64,000 nucleotides of DNA from Chryseobacterium sp. W4I1 (GTDB lineage: Bacteria > Bacteroidota > Bacteroidia > Flavobacteriales > Weeksellaceae): positions 2,790,001-2,854,000 of the forward strand of contig NZ_JAUSXQ010000001.1 of the NCBI RefSeq assembly GCF_030816115.1, given 5' to 3'. Under the pieces are notes generated by a model. The model was not told the origin of the DNA. It searched no databases and was given only the letters and a program-made list of their open reading frames with translations. A program made the translations under genes and the position numbers. This document shows, one piece after another, positions 52,926-63,268 of this stretch (positions within the stretch are counted from its first letter, which is position 1; each line of letters starts with the position of its first letter).

Positions 52926-53594
52926 CTATTTAAAGATATAGCTTAAGCTAAGGCTGATCACCTGCTCAGATTTGCCTTTGGTAGTACCTCCTTTTTCTTT
53001 TGCAAGATCCGGATAAGTATCTGTAAGACCAAGGTCATATTTAAGAGCTAATTCCAGCTGTCTTTTGTAGCTATAGCCAACTCCTAATCCAAGGGCGAAA
53101 TTAAAGCTTGATGCTTTTCCGCTTACTGAAGGATATAAAGGATCGGTAACATCCGGATCGTAATATGGTCTTCCTACCGGTGCATTTTTAACATTCTGAC
53201 TCATCAGAAAGTTAAACCTAGGACCTATCATTCCAAAGAATTCTGAAGCAGCTTCAGAAAAGTATCCTTTAAAATAAATAGGTACACTCAGATAATTGTT
53301 ACCATATACTGCATCGTAGCCGTCTTTTCCTTTAGCATCTTTATCTTTCCCGGTTTCTCCTGCACCATAGTACACGACTTCGGGTTGTATAAAGAACTGA
53401 TTTGCCTTTCCTACCGGGATAAGAGCCAAAGCTCCGCCCTGGAATGCATATCTTGGACCTGAGGGATTATGAGCATTTCTTACTCTGGAGTAGTTACCTC
53501 CTGCTGTTACACCAAATCTCGTATTTTTGAAGTCAATCTGGGCGAAAGACAGGGTCGAGAGGGCCAATGCTGAGGTTAATAAAAGTTTTTTCAT
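52926..53594 (-). CDS. Outer-membrane beta-barrel protein (porin family)
   Basis: 222-aa protein with a signal peptide cleaved after about residue 18 (LSTLSFAQ). It then shows alternating amphipathic strands (FGVTAGGNYSRVRN, FFIQPEVVYYGAG, FALGLGVGYSYKRQLELALKYDLGL) ending in a C-terminal aromatic (YIFK), as in the PorT/OmpW-like 'outer membrane protein beta-barrel' group. The role is probably a small eight-stranded pore or structural protein. It follows sucD by 21 bases; cotranscription is possible. Confidence 0.85.
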   Translation of the reverse strand: MKKLLLTSALALSTLSFAQIDFKNTRFGVTAGGNYSRVRNAHNPSGPRYAFQGGALALIPVGKANQFFIQPEVVYYGAGETGKDKDAKGKDGYDAVYGNNYLSVPIYFKGYFSEAASEFFGMIGPRFNFLMSQNVKNAPVGRPYYDPDVTDPLYPSVSGKASSFNFALGLGVGYSYKRQLELALKYDLGLTDTYPDLAKEKGGTTKGKSEQVISLSLSYIFK

Positions 53595-53615
53595 ATGTTT
53601 TGTTTTGTATAGCGA

Positions 53616-54488
53616 TTATCCTAAGACTTTTGCAACAGTAACACCGATATCAGCCGGAGAGTCTACAACGTTGATTCCGTTTTCTCTCATGATCTCCATT
53701 TTAGCCTGAGCAGTATCTTCATCACCACCTACAATAGCACCAGCGTGTCCCATAGTTCTTCCTTTAGGAGCAGTCTGTCCAGCAATAAATCCTACAACAG
53801 GTTTAGTAGATCCGCTAGCTTTATACCATCTTGCAGCTTCAGCTTCTAATCCACCACCAATTTCACCGATCATTACTACCGCTTCAGTTTCAGGGTCGTT
53901 GATGAATAATTCCAAAGCTTCTCTTGTCGTTGTTCCAATGATTGGATCACCACCGATACCGATTGCTGTAGAAACACCGAAACCAGCTTTTACCACCTGG
54001 TCAGCAGCTTCATAAGTAAGCGTACCTGATTTTGATACAATACCTACTTTACCTTTTTTGAAAACGAATCCTGGCATAATACCAATTTTAGCTTCTTCAG
54101 AAGTAATGATTCCTGGACAGTTTGGACCGATTAGTCTGCAGTCTCTGTCAGCGATGTAAGATTTTACTTTTACCATATCCGCTACAGGAATACCTTCAGT
54201 AATACATACAATAACTTTGATCCCTGCTTCAGCAGCTTCCATGATTGCGTCAGCAGCAAATGCAGGTGGTACGAAAATGATACTTACGTTTGCTCCAGCT
54301 TTTTCAACAGCATCAGCTACTGTATTAAATACAGGCTTTCCTAAGTGCTCAGAACCTCCTTTTCCTGGAGTAACTCCTCCTACTACGTTGGTTCCGTATT
54401 CAATCATCTGACCTGCGTGGAAAGTACCTTCGTTCCCTGTAAATCCTTGTACAATTACTTTAGAATCTTTGTTTACTAAAATTGACAT
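53616..54488 (-). CDS. sucD: Succinyl-CoA synthetase alpha subunit
   Basis: 290-aa protein: CoA-binding Rossmann domain ([18 protein letters not shown]), ligase domain with IGEIGGGLE, and the phospho-histidine in [11 protein letters not shown]. It works with SucC in the TCA cycle to make ATP or GTP from succinyl-CoA. The beta subunit is not in this window, so sucC and sucD are unlinked here. A TATTTTTG promoter element lies at 54533-54540. Confidence 0.97.
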   Translation of the reverse strand: MSILVNKDSKVIVQGFTGNEGTFHAGQMIEYGTNVVGGVTPGKGGSEHLGKPVFNTVADAVEKAGANVSIIFVPPAFAADAIMEAAEAGIKVIVCITEGIPVADMVKVKSYIADRDCRLIGPNCPGIITSEEAKIGIMPGFVFKKGKVGIVSKSGTLTYEAADQVVKAGFGVSTAIGIGGDPIIGTTTREALELFINDPETEAVVMIGEIGGGLEAEAARWYKASGSTKPVVGFIAGQTAPKGRTMGHAGAIVGGDEDTAQAKMEIMRENGINVVDSPADIGVTVAKVLG

Positions 54489-54532
54489 TTTATTGTTGTT
54501 TTAATTTATTAATTTTCAGTTTATACGTGAGA

Positions 54533-54540
54533 CAAAAATA
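54533..54540 (-). promoter_or_regulatory. -7 promoter element for sucD
   Basis: Minus-strand TATTTTTG matches TAnnTTTG, about 40 bases upstream of the ATG. Confidence 0.45.
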
Positions 54541-54578
54541 ATGATTATTTGTCGTTAAAAAAACTTTTAAATCTGATT

Positions 54579-55148
54579 TTATTCATCATATTTTTTCAGT
54601 ACATCAATCAAATCTTCCTCTCTAAGTTTATTATAATTAATGTTCTCAATAAGTGGTTCCAATGCTGGTTTATCAGCCATAAGAGCCTTTATTTTTTTTC
54701 GGTTATTTATCAGTATACTCATTGCCTGCCTTACATTTCCTTTGTATAAAACATCCGTAACTAAGGTAGATCCATCAAAACCATGGCGATGATAACTTCT
54801 GAACCATTTTATTTTATTCCCATTGTACAGTTCTTCCACCAATGTCTTTGAAGACTCTGCAGGAAAATAAACAAAAACTCTGGGTTTATTTTTGAGATCA
54901 GTAAATTCAATTTTTTTTATTTCAGCAGCGGAGTATTTAATTTTCTTTCCATCCTCCAGAATCTTAATGTTCTTATCTGCAAGGGTTATTTCATCAATTT
55001 GATTTCCATCGAAAAGATTGGTTATAAATGGGATTTTAGCATTTAGTACATGATCATCATTAAAAGTAATTGTAGACTGAATGTCTGATTTCTGTGCAAA
55101 ACCTATAGCATACATAAAAACCAACAATCCATATAATCTCTTCATCAT
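54579..55148 (-). CDS. Exported protein of unknown function
   Basis: 189-aa protein with a signal peptide ([19 protein letters not shown]). The mature part carries an [16 protein letters not shown] strand pattern, a basic [14 protein letters not shown] segment and a polar C-terminal helix. It overlaps the end of the second lpxD-like gene by four bases (ATGA), so it is the last gene of the lipid A operon. I know no family name; envelope function is suggested only by the signal peptide and context. Confidence 0.7.
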   Translation of the reverse strand: MMKRLYGLLVFMYAIGFAQKSDIQSTITFNDDHVLNAKIPFITNLFDGNQIDEITLADKNIKILEDGKKIKYSAAEIKKIEFTDLKNKPRVFVYFPAESSKTLVEELYNGNKIKWFRSYHRHGFDGSTLVTDVLYKGNVRQAMSILINNRKKIKALMADKPALEPLIENINYNKLREEDLIDVLKKYDE

Positions 55149-56044
55149 AGTTTTCTCAGCTTTACTTCTTTTTTCAGATAGCCTTTAAAATCTTCTGCAA
55201 ACATCCCTATATAGGTTCCTTTTTTCAGATCTCTGTTGACTCCGGTTTTCCCGAGAATAACAGATCCTGCTTCAATTTTATTACCGGAAGCCATGCCTAC
55301 CTGTCCCCAAAGCGTGACCTCATCACCAATAATGCAGCATCCTGCAATTCCAACCTGTGAGGCGATGAGACATTTTTTTCCGATCACCGTGTCATGCCCA
55401 ATCTGGATCTGATTATCTAACACTGAACCTTCACCAATGACGGTAGAATCCGTCACTCCTCTATCGATAGTACAGTTATTTCCAATTTCTACATTGTTTT
55501 CAATAACCACATTTCCTACGGAAATCAGACGGTCAAAATTCCCGTTGAGTTTTCTGTAATAGAAAGCATCACCACCTAGTACAGTTCCGGACTGGATGAT
55601 TACATTATCTCCAATTTCGGTTCTGTCACCGATCACGACGTTAGGGAAAATCAGGCTGTTTTTGCCGATCTTCACGTTGTTTCCAATGACTGCCGTGCGG
55701 TGGATTTTGGTTCCTTCCCCTATTTCAGCATCGTGAAGTTCTTCAGTGAAATTATATATTCTCGTAAAATGAGTGTTAATCTTATTGAAGTCTGCGAAAG
55801 GATCATCAGAAACCAAAAGGGCCTTACCTTCCGGACATTCTACCTTTTTATCGATCAAAATGATCGTAGCTGCAGAATTCAGCGCTTTATCGTAATATTT
55901 GGGATGGTTGACGAAAACAATGTCACCCGGTTTTACCATGTGAATTTCATTGGTTCCCAGTACTTCAAAGTCTTCGGGACCGACAAATTCTGAGCCTATT
56001 AATTCGGCAATAGTTTTGAGCTTTTGCGGAGAATGGAATCTCAT
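55145..56044 (-). CDS. LpxD-like acyltransferase paralogue
   Basis: 299-aa left-handed parallel beta-helix protein. An N-terminal uridine-binding-like domain (residues about 15-110) precedes hexapeptide repeats ([23 protein letters not shown]) and the [11 protein letters not shown] segment with the family's catalytic His. It is shorter and diverged from the main LpxD in the same operon (58907-59938). It may acylate a different intermediate or have lost specificity. It lies between efp and the unknown exported gene. Confidence 0.85.
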   Translation of the reverse strand: MRFHSPQKLKTIAELIGSEFVGPEDFEVLGTNEIHMVKPGDIVFVNHPKYYDKALNSAATIILIDKKVECPEGKALLVSDDPFADFNKINTHFTRIYNFTEELHDAEIGEGTKIHRTAVIGNNVKIGKNSLIFPNVVIGDRTEIGDNVIIQSGTVLGGDAFYYRKLNGNFDRLISVGNVVIENNVEIGNNCTIDRGVTDSTVIGEGSVLDNQIQIGHDTVIGKKCLIASQVGIAGCCIIGDEVTLWGQVGMASGNKIEAGSVILGKTGVNRDLKKGTYIGMFAEDFKGYLKKEVKLRKL

Positions 56045-56112
56045 ACCAATTGATTTTATAAAAACAAAATTCGGACTGCTGATGCAAACCGAATTTATGT
56101 AAATTTAATTTA

Positions 56113-56676
56113 TTATTTTACTCTTTCTAAGTAGCTACCGTCTTCTGTATTTACTTTGATCTTATCTCCCGGCTCGATAAACAAAGGAACATTTACTCTT
56201 GCTCCTGTTTCAACGATTGCGTTTTTAAGAGCGTTGGTTGCCGTGTTTCCTTTAATGCCCGGGTCTGCTTCGATAACTTCCAGATAAACTGACTGAGGAA
56301 GTTCTGCAGAAAGCGGAGTTTCGTCAGCTTCTTTCAGGATAATAGTTACTTCTTCACCAGCTTTCATAAACTGAGAGTTTTCAATCATTTCCTTTCCTAG
56401 ATATAGCTGAGAGAAGTCATCATTATTCATGAAGTGAAAACCATTCTCATCATCATAAAGATACTGGAATTTTCTTGTAATTACTTTTACTTCATCAATT
56501 TTGTGTCCTGCAGAGAAAGTATTATCAAGAACTTTTCCGTTGGTTACCGATTTTAGTTTTGTTCTTACGAAAGCAGGTCCTTTCCCTGGCTTTACGTGCA
56601 TAAATTCAACTACTTTGAAAATATCATTGCTAAATTCGATGCAAAGTCCTTTTCTTATATCGTTACTTGTTGCCAT
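56113..56676 (-). CDS. efp: Translation elongation factor P
   Basis: 187-aa three-domain protein, standard length. The tip loop MHVKPGKGPAFVRTK carries the lysine that enters the ribosomal P site, and the C-terminal domain ends GDKIKVNTEDGSYLERVK. It rescues ribosomes stalled on polyproline. It lies inside the lipid A gene cluster, 45 bases after lpxA, a conserved arrangement in Bacteroidota. Confidence 0.97.
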   Translation of the reverse strand: MATSNDIRKGLCIEFSNDIFKVVEFMHVKPGKGPAFVRTKLKSVTNGKVLDNTFSAGHKIDEVKVITRKFQYLYDDENGFHFMNNDDFSQLYLGKEMIENSQFMKAGEEVTIILKEADETPLSAELPQSVYLEVIEADPGIKGNTATNALKNAIVETGARVNVPLFIEPGDKIKVNTEDGSYLERVK

Positions 56677-56721
56677 TAATTTTATATTGTCTTTTAATTT
56701 TAATCTGATTTTACCTTTGTA

Positions 56722-57516
56722 TTAGTTGCTGTCCTTACCTGTTCCGTATCCTTTTACGATACCTCTCGGAGAGTTTTGAATAAACTGAAGGATTTCATCT
56801 CTTTCAGCAGTAGGAAGCATTTCTTTTTCAATGTGGGAGATTGCCTGGGAAACGTTCATCTTCATCTGGAAAATAGCTCTGTAGATCTTTTGGATCTCAA
56901 AAATCTTTTCGTTGGTAAAACCTCTTCTTCTTAATCCTACAGAATTGATCCCTGCATAAGACATCGGCTCTCTTGCTACTTTTACGTAAGGAGGAATGTC
57001 TTTTCTTACCAGGGTACCTCCGGAAATCATCACATGTTTGCCGATTTTACCAAACTGGTGAACAGCACTAAGGCCACCCATCACAGTATAATCACCAATT
57101 TCCACATGTCCGGCAATACCACAGCCATTTACGATAATAACATGATCACCAATCACACAGTCATGAGCAATATGAGAAGTTGCCATAATAAGGCAGTTTG
57201 CACCTATTTTTGTAAAGCCTAAAGCTTTTGTTCCTCTATTTACGGTAACACATTCTCTGATGGTTGTATCGTCACCGATAATGACCTGAGTATCCTCGCC
57301 GTCAAACTTGAGATCCTGAGGAATTGCCGAGATAACAGTCCCCGGGAAAATCCTACAGTTTTTACCTATTCTTGCTCCGTCCATAATGGTTACGTTCGGG
57401 CCAATCCAGGTTCCTTCTCCAATTTCTACATCCCCGGCAATTGTAGTGAATGGTTCTACAATTACATTTTTGCTGATTTTCGCTCGTTTATCTACGGCGG
57501 CTAATTGATGGACCAT
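56722..57516 (-). CDS. lpxA: UDP-N-acetylglucosamine acyltransferase LpxA
   Basis: 264-aa beta-helix enzyme. The catalytic His is in MATSHIAHDCVIGDHVI, hexapeptide repeats fill residues about 5-180, and a helical C-terminus carries the GLRRRGFTNEKIFEIQKIYRA segment typical of LpxA. It catalyses the first step of lipid A synthesis. The ATG follows directly on the stop of lpxC-fabZ. Confidence 0.97.
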   Translation of the reverse strand: MVHQLAAVDKRAKISKNVIVEPFTTIAGDVEIGEGTWIGPNVTIMDGARIGKNCRIFPGTVISAIPQDLKFDGEDTQVIIGDDTTIRECVTVNRGTKALGFTKIGANCLIMATSHIAHDCVIGDHVIIVNGCGIAGHVEIGDYTVMGGLSAVHQFGKIGKHVMISGGTLVRKDIPPYVKVAREPMSYAGINSVGLRRRGFTNEKIFEIQKIYRAIFQMKMNVSQAISHIEKEMLPTAERDEILQFIQNSPRGIVKGYGTGKDSN

Positions 57517-58914
57517 TTAATCGACTTTATTTTTTGCAACTTGAGCCATTAGCTCTGCTTCCACAGCCACTGTATCTCCAACATATCCGTATCCCTGCAT
57601 ATGAACAATACCTCTTCTGATAGGCTCTATCAATTCAATTTTGAAAATCATAGTATCACCAGGAACTACTTTTCTCTTGAATTTTACTTTATCAATTTTA
57701 ATGAAATAAGTAGAGTAATTTTCTGGATCCGGAACGCTTGCCAAAACAAGGATACCACCGGTTTGTGCCAAAGCTTCTACCTGAAGGACTCCAGGCATTA
57801 CAGGTTCTTTCGGGAAATGTCCTACGAAGAAAGGTTCATTCATAGTCACATTTTTCAAACCTACCACATGAGAATCTGAAAGTTCAAGAATCTTATCAAT
57901 CAATAAGAACGGAGGTCTGTGAGGCATAAGCTTCATAATTCCGTTGATATCAAAAACAGGTTCTTTAGTAAGATCAAAATCAGGTACGTTTTTCTTTTTC
58001 TGAAGTTTCCACTGTCGGTTCAGTTTTTTTGCAAACTGGGTATTCACAAAGTGCCCCGGTTTATTTGCAATCACTTTACCTTTTATTTTTACACCAGCTA
58101 AAGCTAAATCACCAATTACATCAAGCAATTTATGTCTTGCGGCTTCGTTAGGATAATTTAAAGTAAGATTATCCAGAATTCCGTTCGGTCTGATAGAAAC
58201 ATTGTCTTTCCCGAAGGCTTTCTTCAGTTTCTCTGTTGTTTCAGGAGTAAGATCCTTGTCAACATATACAATCGCGTTAGAGATATCTCCTCCTCTGATC
58301 AATCCGTGATCCAACAACATTTCCAGCTCATGTAAAAAGCTGAATGTTCTTGCAGAAGAGATTTCGTCTTTAAATTCTGAAATATTTTTAAGGGTGGCAT
58401 TCTGGGTTCCCAATACTTTGGTTCCAAAGTCTACCATGGTAGTAATTTCGTAAGTATCCGAAGGGATAATTGTGATTTCTGAACCTGTTGCAGGATCGCT
58501 GTAGGTAAGAACTTCTTTTACAACAAGGTATTCTCTCGCTGTATTTTGTTCAATAACCCCAACGCTTTCAATAGCCTCAACAAAGAATTTTGATGATCCA
58601 TCTAAAATCGGAGGTTCTGAAGCATTCATTTCCAGAATAGCGTTATCTACGTCACATCCTACCAAAGCAGCTAAAAGGTGCTCACAGGTTGTAATTTTAA
58701 CGCCAAGCTTTTCTAATGTTGTTCCTCTTTCTGTTGCTACTACATAATTAACATCAGCTTCTACCTGAGGATGTCCCTCCAGGTCTGTTCTTACGAACAC
58801 AAAACCTGTGTTTTCTTTAGCAGGTTTGATGGTAAGTTTTACTTCTTTACCCGTATGAAGGCCAATTCCAGAAAGCGTTACTTCTTCCTGGAGTGTTTTT
58901 TGCATATCACTCAT
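57517..58914 (-). CDS. lpxC-fabZ: Bifunctional LpxC deacetylase / FabZ dehydratase
   Basis: 465-aa fusion from the ATG at 58914. Residues 1-300 are UDP-3-O-acyl-GlcNAc deacetylase with zinc ligands in [10 protein letters not shown] and the [12 protein letters not shown] segment. Residues of about 315-465 are the hot-dog fold hydroxyacyl-ACP dehydratase with the catalytic [19 protein letters not shown] motif. The fusion is typical of Bacteroidota. A TTG nine codons upstream is rejected. The ATG overlaps the stop of lpxD (ATGAGTGA). Confidence 0.97.
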   Translation of the reverse strand: MSDMQKTLQEEVTLSGIGLHTGKEVKLTIKPAKENTGFVFVRTDLEGHPQVEADVNYVVATERGTTLEKLGVKITTCEHLLAALVGCDVDNAILEMNASEPPILDGSSKFFVEAIESVGVIEQNTAREYLVVKEVLTYSDPATGSEITIIPSDTYEITTMVDFGTKVLGTQNATLKNISEFKDEISSARTFSFLHELEMLLDHGLIRGGDISNAIVYVDKDLTPETTEKLKKAFGKDNVSIRPNGILDNLTLNYPNEAARHKLLDVIGDLALAGVKIKGKVIANKPGHFVNTQFAKKLNRQWKLQKKKNVPDFDLTKEPVFDINGIMKLMPHRPPFLLIDKILELSDSHVVGLKNVTMNEPFFVGHFPKEPVMPGVLQVEALAQTGGILVLASVPDPENYSTYFIKIDKVKFKRKVVPGDTMIFKIELIEPIRRGIVHMQGYGYVGDTVAVEAELMAQVAKNKVD

Positions 58915-59938
58915 TAGTTTTATCTTTTGAGGTATCCTCAAGATTATTTATTCTCTTTACAATTTCAGTAAAATTCCTGAAATGCACATAGTTTCTAAGA
59001 TAGTCATTGTAGCTTATCGCAGGAGATCCATACAATGTTTCTTTATCATTGACACTTGAATTCACACCACTCTGAGCCTGAATCTTAACCTGATTGCCAA
59101 TTTTGATATGGCCTACCACTCCTACTTGTCCTCCAATCTGGTTCCAGTCTCCGATTGTAGTAGATCCAGCAATTCCGGCCTGAGCTGCAATCACATTATT
59201 ATGTCCGATCTTCACATTGTGGGCAATTTGGATCAGATTATCGATCTTCGTTCCTTTTCCGATAATGGTTGAACCAATTGTAGCTCTGTCAATACTACAG
59301 TTTGAACCGATTTCAACGTCGTCTTCAATGATCACATTTCCAAGCTGAGGAATTTTTTTGAATCCTTCTGCTGTAGGCTGAAAACCAAATCCGTCACCAC
59401 CAATAACGGTGTTGGAGTGAATTACGCAATTATCACCGATAATACAATAATCATAGATTCTCGCTCCACTGTCAATTTTACAGTTCTTACCGATCTTTAC
59501 TCCCTTACCGATATATACATGCGGATAAATTTGCGAACCTTCTCCGATCTTTGCTTTCTCAGAAACATAAGTAAATGCTCCAATATATGCTTTTTCTCCG
59601 ATCACAGCAGTATCATGAATAGAAGAGCCGTTCTCAACTCCCTCTTTTCTGCCCTGCATTTCCTGATACAGATTCATTAAGATCTGAAAAGAAAGGTATG
59701 CATCCTTTACAACAATTAAGGTAGGATTGTAATTATTTTTATCAATAAGTTTTTCCGAAACAATAATAACGGAGCATTTTGAGGTATCTAAAAAATGAGA
59801 AAACCGATCTTGTGCTATAAAAGAAAGATGCCCAGTTTCACCATTCTCAATTGGTGAAACCCCTGTAATAACCGTACTTTCGTCGCCTATTATTTGTCCG
59901 TCAATAAAACTTGCAATTTGCGAAGCTGTAAATTCCAT
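58907..59938 (-). CDS. lpxD: UDP-3-O-acylglucosamine N-acyltransferase LpxD
   Basis: 343-aa enzyme from the ATG at 59938. The N-terminal domain ([20 protein letters not shown]) aligns with E. coli LpxD, followed by hexapeptide repeats and the catalytic His in [15 protein letters not shown]. It adds the second acyl chain in lipid A synthesis. It heads the operon lpxD - lpxC-fabZ - lpxA - efp - lpxD-like - unknown. A perfect -7 element lies only 6 bases before the ATG, so the message may be leaderless. Confidence 0.96.
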   Translation of the reverse strand: MEFTASQIASFIDGQIIGDESTVITGVSPIENGETGHLSFIAQDRFSHFLDTSKCSVIIVSEKLIDKNNYNPTLIVVKDAYLSFQILMNLYQEMQGRKEGVENGSSIHDTAVIGEKAYIGAFTYVSEKAKIGEGSQIYPHVYIGKGVKIGKNCKIDSGARIYDYCIIGDNCVIHSNTVIGGDGFGFQPTAEGFKKIPQLGNVIIEDDVEIGSNCSIDRATIGSTIIGKGTKIDNLIQIAHNVKIGHNNVIAAQAGIAGSTTIGDWNQIGGQVGVVGHIKIGNQVKIQAQSGVNSSVNDKETLYGSPAISYNDYLRNYVHFRNFTEIVKRINNLEDTSKDKTNE

Positions 59939-59944
59939 ATTCTG

Positions 59945-59952
59945 CAAAGATA
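59945..59952 (-). promoter_or_regulatory. -7 promoter element immediately before lpxD
   Basis: Minus-strand TATCTTTG sits 6 bases upstream of the ATG at 59938, predicting a leader of about three bases. Confidence 0.5.
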
Positions 59953-60018
59953 AGAAATTCTATAATTCGCAAACATTTTTTGGTTTTCGGAACGTGAATT
60001 TTAATAATATTTATGAAA

Positions 60019-61236
60019 TTATCTTGAAATGTCTCTTGGAAAGGTAAGGATATATCTGGCCGTTTTATGAACCATAAGCCCCGACAGCAACTGGTCTTGT
60101 GACTCTTCCAGTCTTATTTTTCCACCGTCTTTCATCAACAGGTAAATAGGTTGTTTTTCGGTGTCGTAAGGCAGTAATTTTCTTTTAATTTCATGTACAA
60201 GCTCCTTTCCGTTATCGATTCCGAAAAATTCATTGGTGTTTTTTATTTTTTCCTCAATAAATTCAGAACCAAAAGGACGTGTGGAAATAACGGTTTTAGG
60301 AAGATTTCTCTGAATCACACATTGGCACCAGTAAGAAAGAATAAAGTCTTCTGAATCCTGCCAGGATTTCATCGCATGAATTATATCATTATCGTCAAGT
60401 TGGGTAAATCTGAAAATATCTTCATCAGTGGCTGAACTTTTACCACGATGCAGGAAATATTTCAGATTTTCACCTGCAGGAAGCTCCATTCCCTGAGAAA
60501 CCAGATATTTTGCTCTCTCCAGGATTTTCACCAAGAGAAATTCTGCCAGTGCTGAAGTTTTATGATAATAAACCTGCCAATACATAAACATTCTTGCGGT
60601 CAGGAAGTTTTCGATAGAGTAAACTCCTTTTGCATCGATCACCAATTCACCTTCACCACATACATTCATCATAGAAATAATTCTCTGGGTATTAATATTT
60701 CCCTCTGAAACACCAGTGAAAAAGCTGTCTCTGTTAAGATAATCAAGCCTGTCCACATCAAGTTGGGATGAAATCAGCTGATTAAAGAATTTCCTGTGAT
60801 ATTTCCCCTGAAACATTTCAATTGCCAAAGAAAGCTGTCCGTCAAATTCCTCATTTAATTTGTTCATCAGCAACAGCGAGAGCTTTTCATGATGCCAGTC
60901 ATCCATCAGCATATTTTCCAGGGCATGCGAAAATGGTCCGTGACCTATATCATGCATGAGGATTGCCAGCATAGCGCCTTTTTCTTCCTCTTCTGTAATT
61001 TTAATACCTTTCTGTCTCAAAGTTTCCAATGCCGTAAACATGAGATGCATCGCTCCTAATGCGTGATGAAATCTTGTATGCGTGGCGCCTGGGAAAATAA
61101 GATTGAGAAGTCCGGTCTGCCCTATCCTCCGCAGTCTTTGAAAATACGGATGCTCTATAACGTCAAATAAAATTTCGTGTGGGATTCTGATGAAACCATG
61201 AACGGGGTCGTTGATGATCTTTAGCTTATTCTGCAT
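60019..61236 (-). CDS. HD-domain phosphohydrolase
   Basis: 405-aa protein from the ATG at 61236. The HD metal site is HxxxRLRRIGQ... LMHDIGHGPFSH, followed by QLDVDRLDYLNRDSF, as in dGTPase-like/SAMHD1-type deoxynucleotide triphosphohydrolases. It probably hydrolyses nucleotides or dNTPs; the exact substrate is not fixed by sequence. A TTG start eight codons upstream was rejected because a TAACTTTG promoter element at 61258-61265 overlaps it. It is encoded just upstream of the lipid A operon. Confidence 0.9.
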   Translation of the reverse strand: MQNKLKIINDPVHGFIRIPHEILFDVIEHPYFQRLRRIGQTGLLNLIFPGATHTRFHHALGAMHLMFTALETLRQKGIKITEEEEKGAMLAILMHDIGHGPFSHALENMLMDDWHHEKLSLLLMNKLNEEFDGQLSLAIEMFQGKYHRKFFNQLISSQLDVDRLDYLNRDSFFTGVSEGNINTQRIISMMNVCGEGELVIDAKGVYSIENFLTARMFMYWQVYYHKTSALAEFLLVKILERAKYLVSQGMELPAGENLKYFLHRGKSSATDEDIFRFTQLDDNDIIHAMKSWQDSEDFILSYWCQCVIQRNLPKTVISTRPFGSEFIEEKIKNTNEFFGIDNGKELVHEIKRKLLPYDTEKQPIYLLMKDGGKIRLEESQDQLLSGLMVHKTARYILTFPRDISR

Positions 61237-61257
61237 TGAAACGTCAATATTAGTAAA

Positions 61258-61265
61258 CAAAGTTA
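61258..61265 (-). promoter_or_regulatory. -7 promoter element for the HD hydrolase gene
   Basis: Minus-strand TAACTTTG matches TAnnTTTG; leader about 18 bases to the ATG at 61236. Confidence 0.45.
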
Positions 61266-61459
61266 GGTATTTTAAATTTTAAGTATCATTAAATTGCTGT
61301 TAAAGAATTTCAAATCTGCAAAGACCTTACCATATCCATACGCTAGTCCATATTTTTGATTTCTATGAAGCAATTTGTGGCATTTTTATTATTAATTTTC
61401 TGAACAATAATTTTTGCGAATCTATCAAGAAGTTTCCTACATTTTATATTTTAAAAATA

Positions 61460-61467
61460 TATCTTTG
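61460..61467 (+). promoter_or_regulatory. -7 promoter element for the S41 protease gene
   Basis: TATCTTTG matches TAnnTTTG, giving a leader of about 22 bases to the ATG at 61493. Confidence 0.5.
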
Positions 61468-61492
61468 ATAGTATAAATAACGCTTCTATTTG

Positions 61493-63136
61493 ATGAGAAA
61501 AATTTCTCTTTTCGTCCTATTTTTTTTCAGCTTACACTTTTCTGCACAGGTTTTATCTGAAACTCAAAAACTGGAATCGCTATGTAAGGTCTGGGGATTT
61601 TTGAAATATTACCATCCAAATGTAGCAAAAGCAGATTTTGATTGGGACCGCCAGCTTTTCCAAAAAATAGATGAATTGGGAAATATCCGTGATAAGGATC
61701 AACTGAATGAATTCTATTTTAAATGGATCAGCAGTCTCGGAAAAGTCAACGAGTGTAAAAAGTGCTTAAAAGAAGATAAAGAGAAAATTTATTTTTTAAG
61801 AAATTTCGATCTCAACTGGATCAGTAATAAAGATGTGTTCACAGAAAAAGTAAGTCGACAACTTCTTTTTATTCAAAATAACAGAAACCTGGGAATTAAC
61901 TATCATTTCGGAAAGGGAGGGAAAAAGGTATACTTCCGAAATGAAAATTCTTACGGTTCAAAGTTCACATCAAAAGAGATCAGCCTTTTGGAACTTTTCA
62001 GATATTGGAATGCTGTGGAATATTTCTTCCCCTATAAATATCAGACCGATCAGGCCTGGAACGACGTTTTATCAGAAATGATTCCAAAGTTCTTAAACGT
62101 CAATAATGATGAAAGCTATCATCTGACCCTTGCTGAACTGGTGGCCAAAGTTGATGATTCCCATGCTTTTCTGTATTCCCCATTAATCAATGCCAGTCAA
62201 TATGGAAGAAGAAAAGTTCCTGTGGAATATATTTATGCAGAAGGAAAGTTGGTTATCACTAAAGTCATTAGAAATAAGTTTAACGAAGAGATACTCTTAA
62301 AAACCGGTGATGTCATTTATGATATCAGTGGCCGAACAATTCCACAAATGGTTAACAGTTTTGGAAAATATATTCCAGCCTCCAATTCGTGGGGAAAGAT
62401 CAATAAAGTGAGGAATCTTTTTCTGTTCAGCAATCATGAGGCTATCACTATCAAAGTTGAACGGGACGGAGAAAATCTGGAAATTGAAGCTAAAACTTAT
62501 CTCCTCAAAGATATTATCCAGGAGAAATCTGTTCCTGAGCAGAAATGGAAGTTTCTGGATACAGACCAAAAGACAGGCTATGTGAATATGGGGAATATTG
62601 AAAAAAGTGATCTGGATGACATGTATCAAGATTTTAAGTCTACAACATCTATTATTTTTGACCTCAGAAATTATCCTCAACAGACTATTTTTCCTCTAAG
62701 CAGAATGATTTTGCCAGAAAAATCAATTTATTATCAATTTAATTTTCCTGAGACAGATTATTTGAGTAAATTTTATAGCGCAAAAAACAGTATCGGAAGA
62801 AAGAACCCGGATTATTATAAAGGCAATGTCATCATTTTAGTAGATGAGCGCACGCAAAGCCAGGCAGAGACTACGACAATGATGCTTAAACAACATCCAA
62901 AAGCAAAAGTGATAGGAAGCCATACATCCGGAGCCAACGGTGACATCATCCGGTTTAAAATTGCGGATCTTGATACTGCCTTTACCGGGCTTGGAGCTTA
63001 TTATCCTGACGGAAGGGAAACCCAGAGGATCGGAATTATTCCCGATATGATCATAAAACCTACCGTAAAAGGTGTGCTGGCAGGAAAAGATGAAGTTCTG
63101 GAAAGGGCTTTAGAATATATAAGGACCGGTTTTTAA
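61493..63136 (+). CDS. S41-family peptidase, exported
   Basis: 547-aa protein from the ATG at 61493, with a signal peptide (to about FSAQ). An N-terminal helical region is followed by a PDZ-like segment (KVIRNKFNEEILLKTGDVIYDISG) and the protease domain with VDERTQSQAETT (catalytic Ser) and SHTSGANGDI (region of the catalytic Lys/Asn). The family is the C-terminal processing/tricorn-like peptidases, active in the periplasm. A TTG one codon upstream is not favoured. Confidence 0.9.
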   Translation: MRKISLFVLFFFSLHFSAQVLSETQKLESLCKVWGFLKYYHPNVAKADFDWDRQLFQKIDELGNIRDKDQLNEFYFKWISSLGKVNECKKCLKEDKEKIYFLRNFDLNWISNKDVFTEKVSRQLLFIQNNRNLGINYHFGKGGKKVYFRNENSYGSKFTSKEISLLELFRYWNAVEYFFPYKYQTDQAWNDVLSEMIPKFLNVNNDESYHLTLAELVAKVDDSHAFLYSPLINASQYGRRKVPVEYIYAEGKLVITKVIRNKFNEEILLKTGDVIYDISGRTIPQMVNSFGKYIPASNSWGKINKVRNLFLFSNHEAITIKVERDGENLEIEAKTYLLKDIIQEKSVPEQKWKFLDTDQKTGYVNMGNIEKSDLDDMYQDFKSTTSIIFDLRNYPQQTIFPLSRMILPEKSIYYQFNFPETDYLSKFYSAKNSIGRKNPDYYKGNVIILVDERTQSQAETTTMMLKQHPKAKVIGSHTSGANGDIIRFKIADLDTAFTGLGAYYPDGRETQRIGIIPDMIIKPTVKGVLAGKDEVLERALEYIRTGF

Positions 63137-63268
63137 ATGAATTGATATCAGCAATTATGCAGTAGAATTTTCATTTAACTAAGATTTAACTTTTGTTGTC
63201 TCTAATTTGTGAGAATTTAAAAGGAATTGGTCGGCAATTTGATGCAATAACCATGTAAAAAATAAATT

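Noticed and set aside
58915..58941. Upstream TTG start for lpxC-fabZ
   Set aside because: The ATG at 58914 gives the family-typical N-terminus and a normal translational overlap with lpxD.
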